NCBI GenBank assembly: GCA_017472115.1
Contig: JAFUQW010000045.1
Location: 1-16,270, forward strand
Source of the DNA: Bacteroidales bacterium
Lineage (GTDB): Bacteria > Bacteroidota > Bacteroidia > Bacteroidales > UBA932
Direction: 5' to 3'
DNA: 16,270 nucleotides
The position numbers and the translations under genes were made by a program. The notes under the pieces are model-generated. The model was not told where the DNA came from. It searched no databases and worked only from the letters and a program-made list of their open reading frames with translations. Positions 15,911 through 16,270 of the stretch are shown one piece after another (position 1 is the first letter of the stretch; each line of letters starts with the position of its first letter).

Positions 15911-16270
15911 ATGAATATCAAAGACTTAAGTGCCAGTGCAGCTAAACAGATTCTGGTATTGGCTCTTGGATTGCTGATCCATGGAGCAGTCCATGCCGAA
16001 GAATTTCCGAAAATATACAGCGACTCAGGCAAGGGATATTTTCCTTTGGCCGCAGAAGGAGTCGCAGCAGACATATATATAGACGAGACCGACTTCAAGG
16101 TAGTGGAAATCGCTGCCGGGATGCTGGCAGACGATATCGAGCGTGTGACAGGAACTTCAAGTCGGGTCTTTTTCACCGATAACCATAAGGACATCCCCGC
16201 CGGAGCTGCCGTGATAGCGGGAACTCTGGGCCAAAGCAGACTGATAGACAGGTTAGCCGGGAAAACGGAC
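15911..16270 (+). CDS. GH115 alpha-glucuronidase, N-terminal part (cut by window end)
   Basis: An open frame of 120 codons starts at ATG 15911 and runs off the window without a stop. The N-terminus is a signal peptide (MNIKDLSAS to about AVHA|E30). The region after it fits the N-terminal domain of GH115, with the order PLAAEGVAADIYIDETDFKVV, LADDIERVTGTSSRV and AVIAGTLGQSRLIDRL, which are hallmarks of this family. GH115 enzymes remove alpha-1,2-linked (4-O-methyl)glucuronic acid from xylan and are typically 800-1000 residues, so most of the protein and its catalytic domain lie beyond the window. It starts 62 bp after the GH43 gene on the same strand and is probably co-transcribed. Assignment rests on the N-terminal domain only. 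Confidence 0.82.
   Translation, partial: MNIKDLSASAAKQILVLALGLLIHGAVHAEEFPKIYSDSGKGYFPLAAEGVAADIYIDETDFKVVEIAAGMLADDIERVTGTSSRVFFTDNHKDIPAGAAVIAGTLGQSRLIDRLAGKTD

Overview
The window reads as part of a polysaccharide utilisation locus (PUL) of a Bacteroidota bacterium, most likely a gut or rumen Bacteroidales. The evidence is a SusC/SusD pair, two TIG-type surface glycan-binding lipoproteins, lipobox signal peptides, a Bacteroidetes-type promoter (TTTG-N20-TAnnTTTG) and weak or absent Shine-Dalgarno signals. The sequence alone does not support a genus.

Layout. Bases 1-228 hold a possible 51-codon plus-strand ORF and a strong GC-rich hairpin that closes the minus-strand operon. From 12826 down to 229 six genes lie on the minus strand, in transcription order: AraC-family regulator, a two-enzyme lipoprotein (GH5 mannanase, beta-sandwich linker, CE7-type acetyl esterase), SusC, SusD, a 436-aa glycan-binding lipoprotein and an 811-aa one with six TIG modules and two C-terminal binding-like modules. 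Spacing from SusC onward is 6-19 bp, so those four are one transcription unit. A 250-bp gap between the mannanase/esterase and SusC holds an array of palindromic repeats. Divergent from the regulator, on the plus strand, lie a cytoplasmic epimerase (mannobiose/cellobiose 2-epimerase type), a secreted GH43 glycosidase and the N-terminus of a GH115 alpha-glucuronidase cut by the window end.

How the genes fit together. The minus-strand arm looks built for acetylated beta-mannan. Surface proteins bind the chain, the bifunctional lipoprotein cuts the backbone and removes acetyl groups, and SusCD imports oligosaccharides. The epimerase would convert mannobiose to mannosyl-glucose in the cytoplasm. 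The usual next enzyme, a GH130 phosphorylase, and an inner-membrane transporter are not in this window. The GH43 and GH115 genes point instead to glucuronoxylan or arabinoxylan, so the locus joins mannan and xylan functions around one AraC regulator.

Points most worth checking: the repeat array that carries a second copy of the last eight codons and stop of the mannanase/esterase gene; a G8 tract between its two catalytic domains; a palindrome shared by the two control regions beside the regulator; and the mixed mannan/xylan content.
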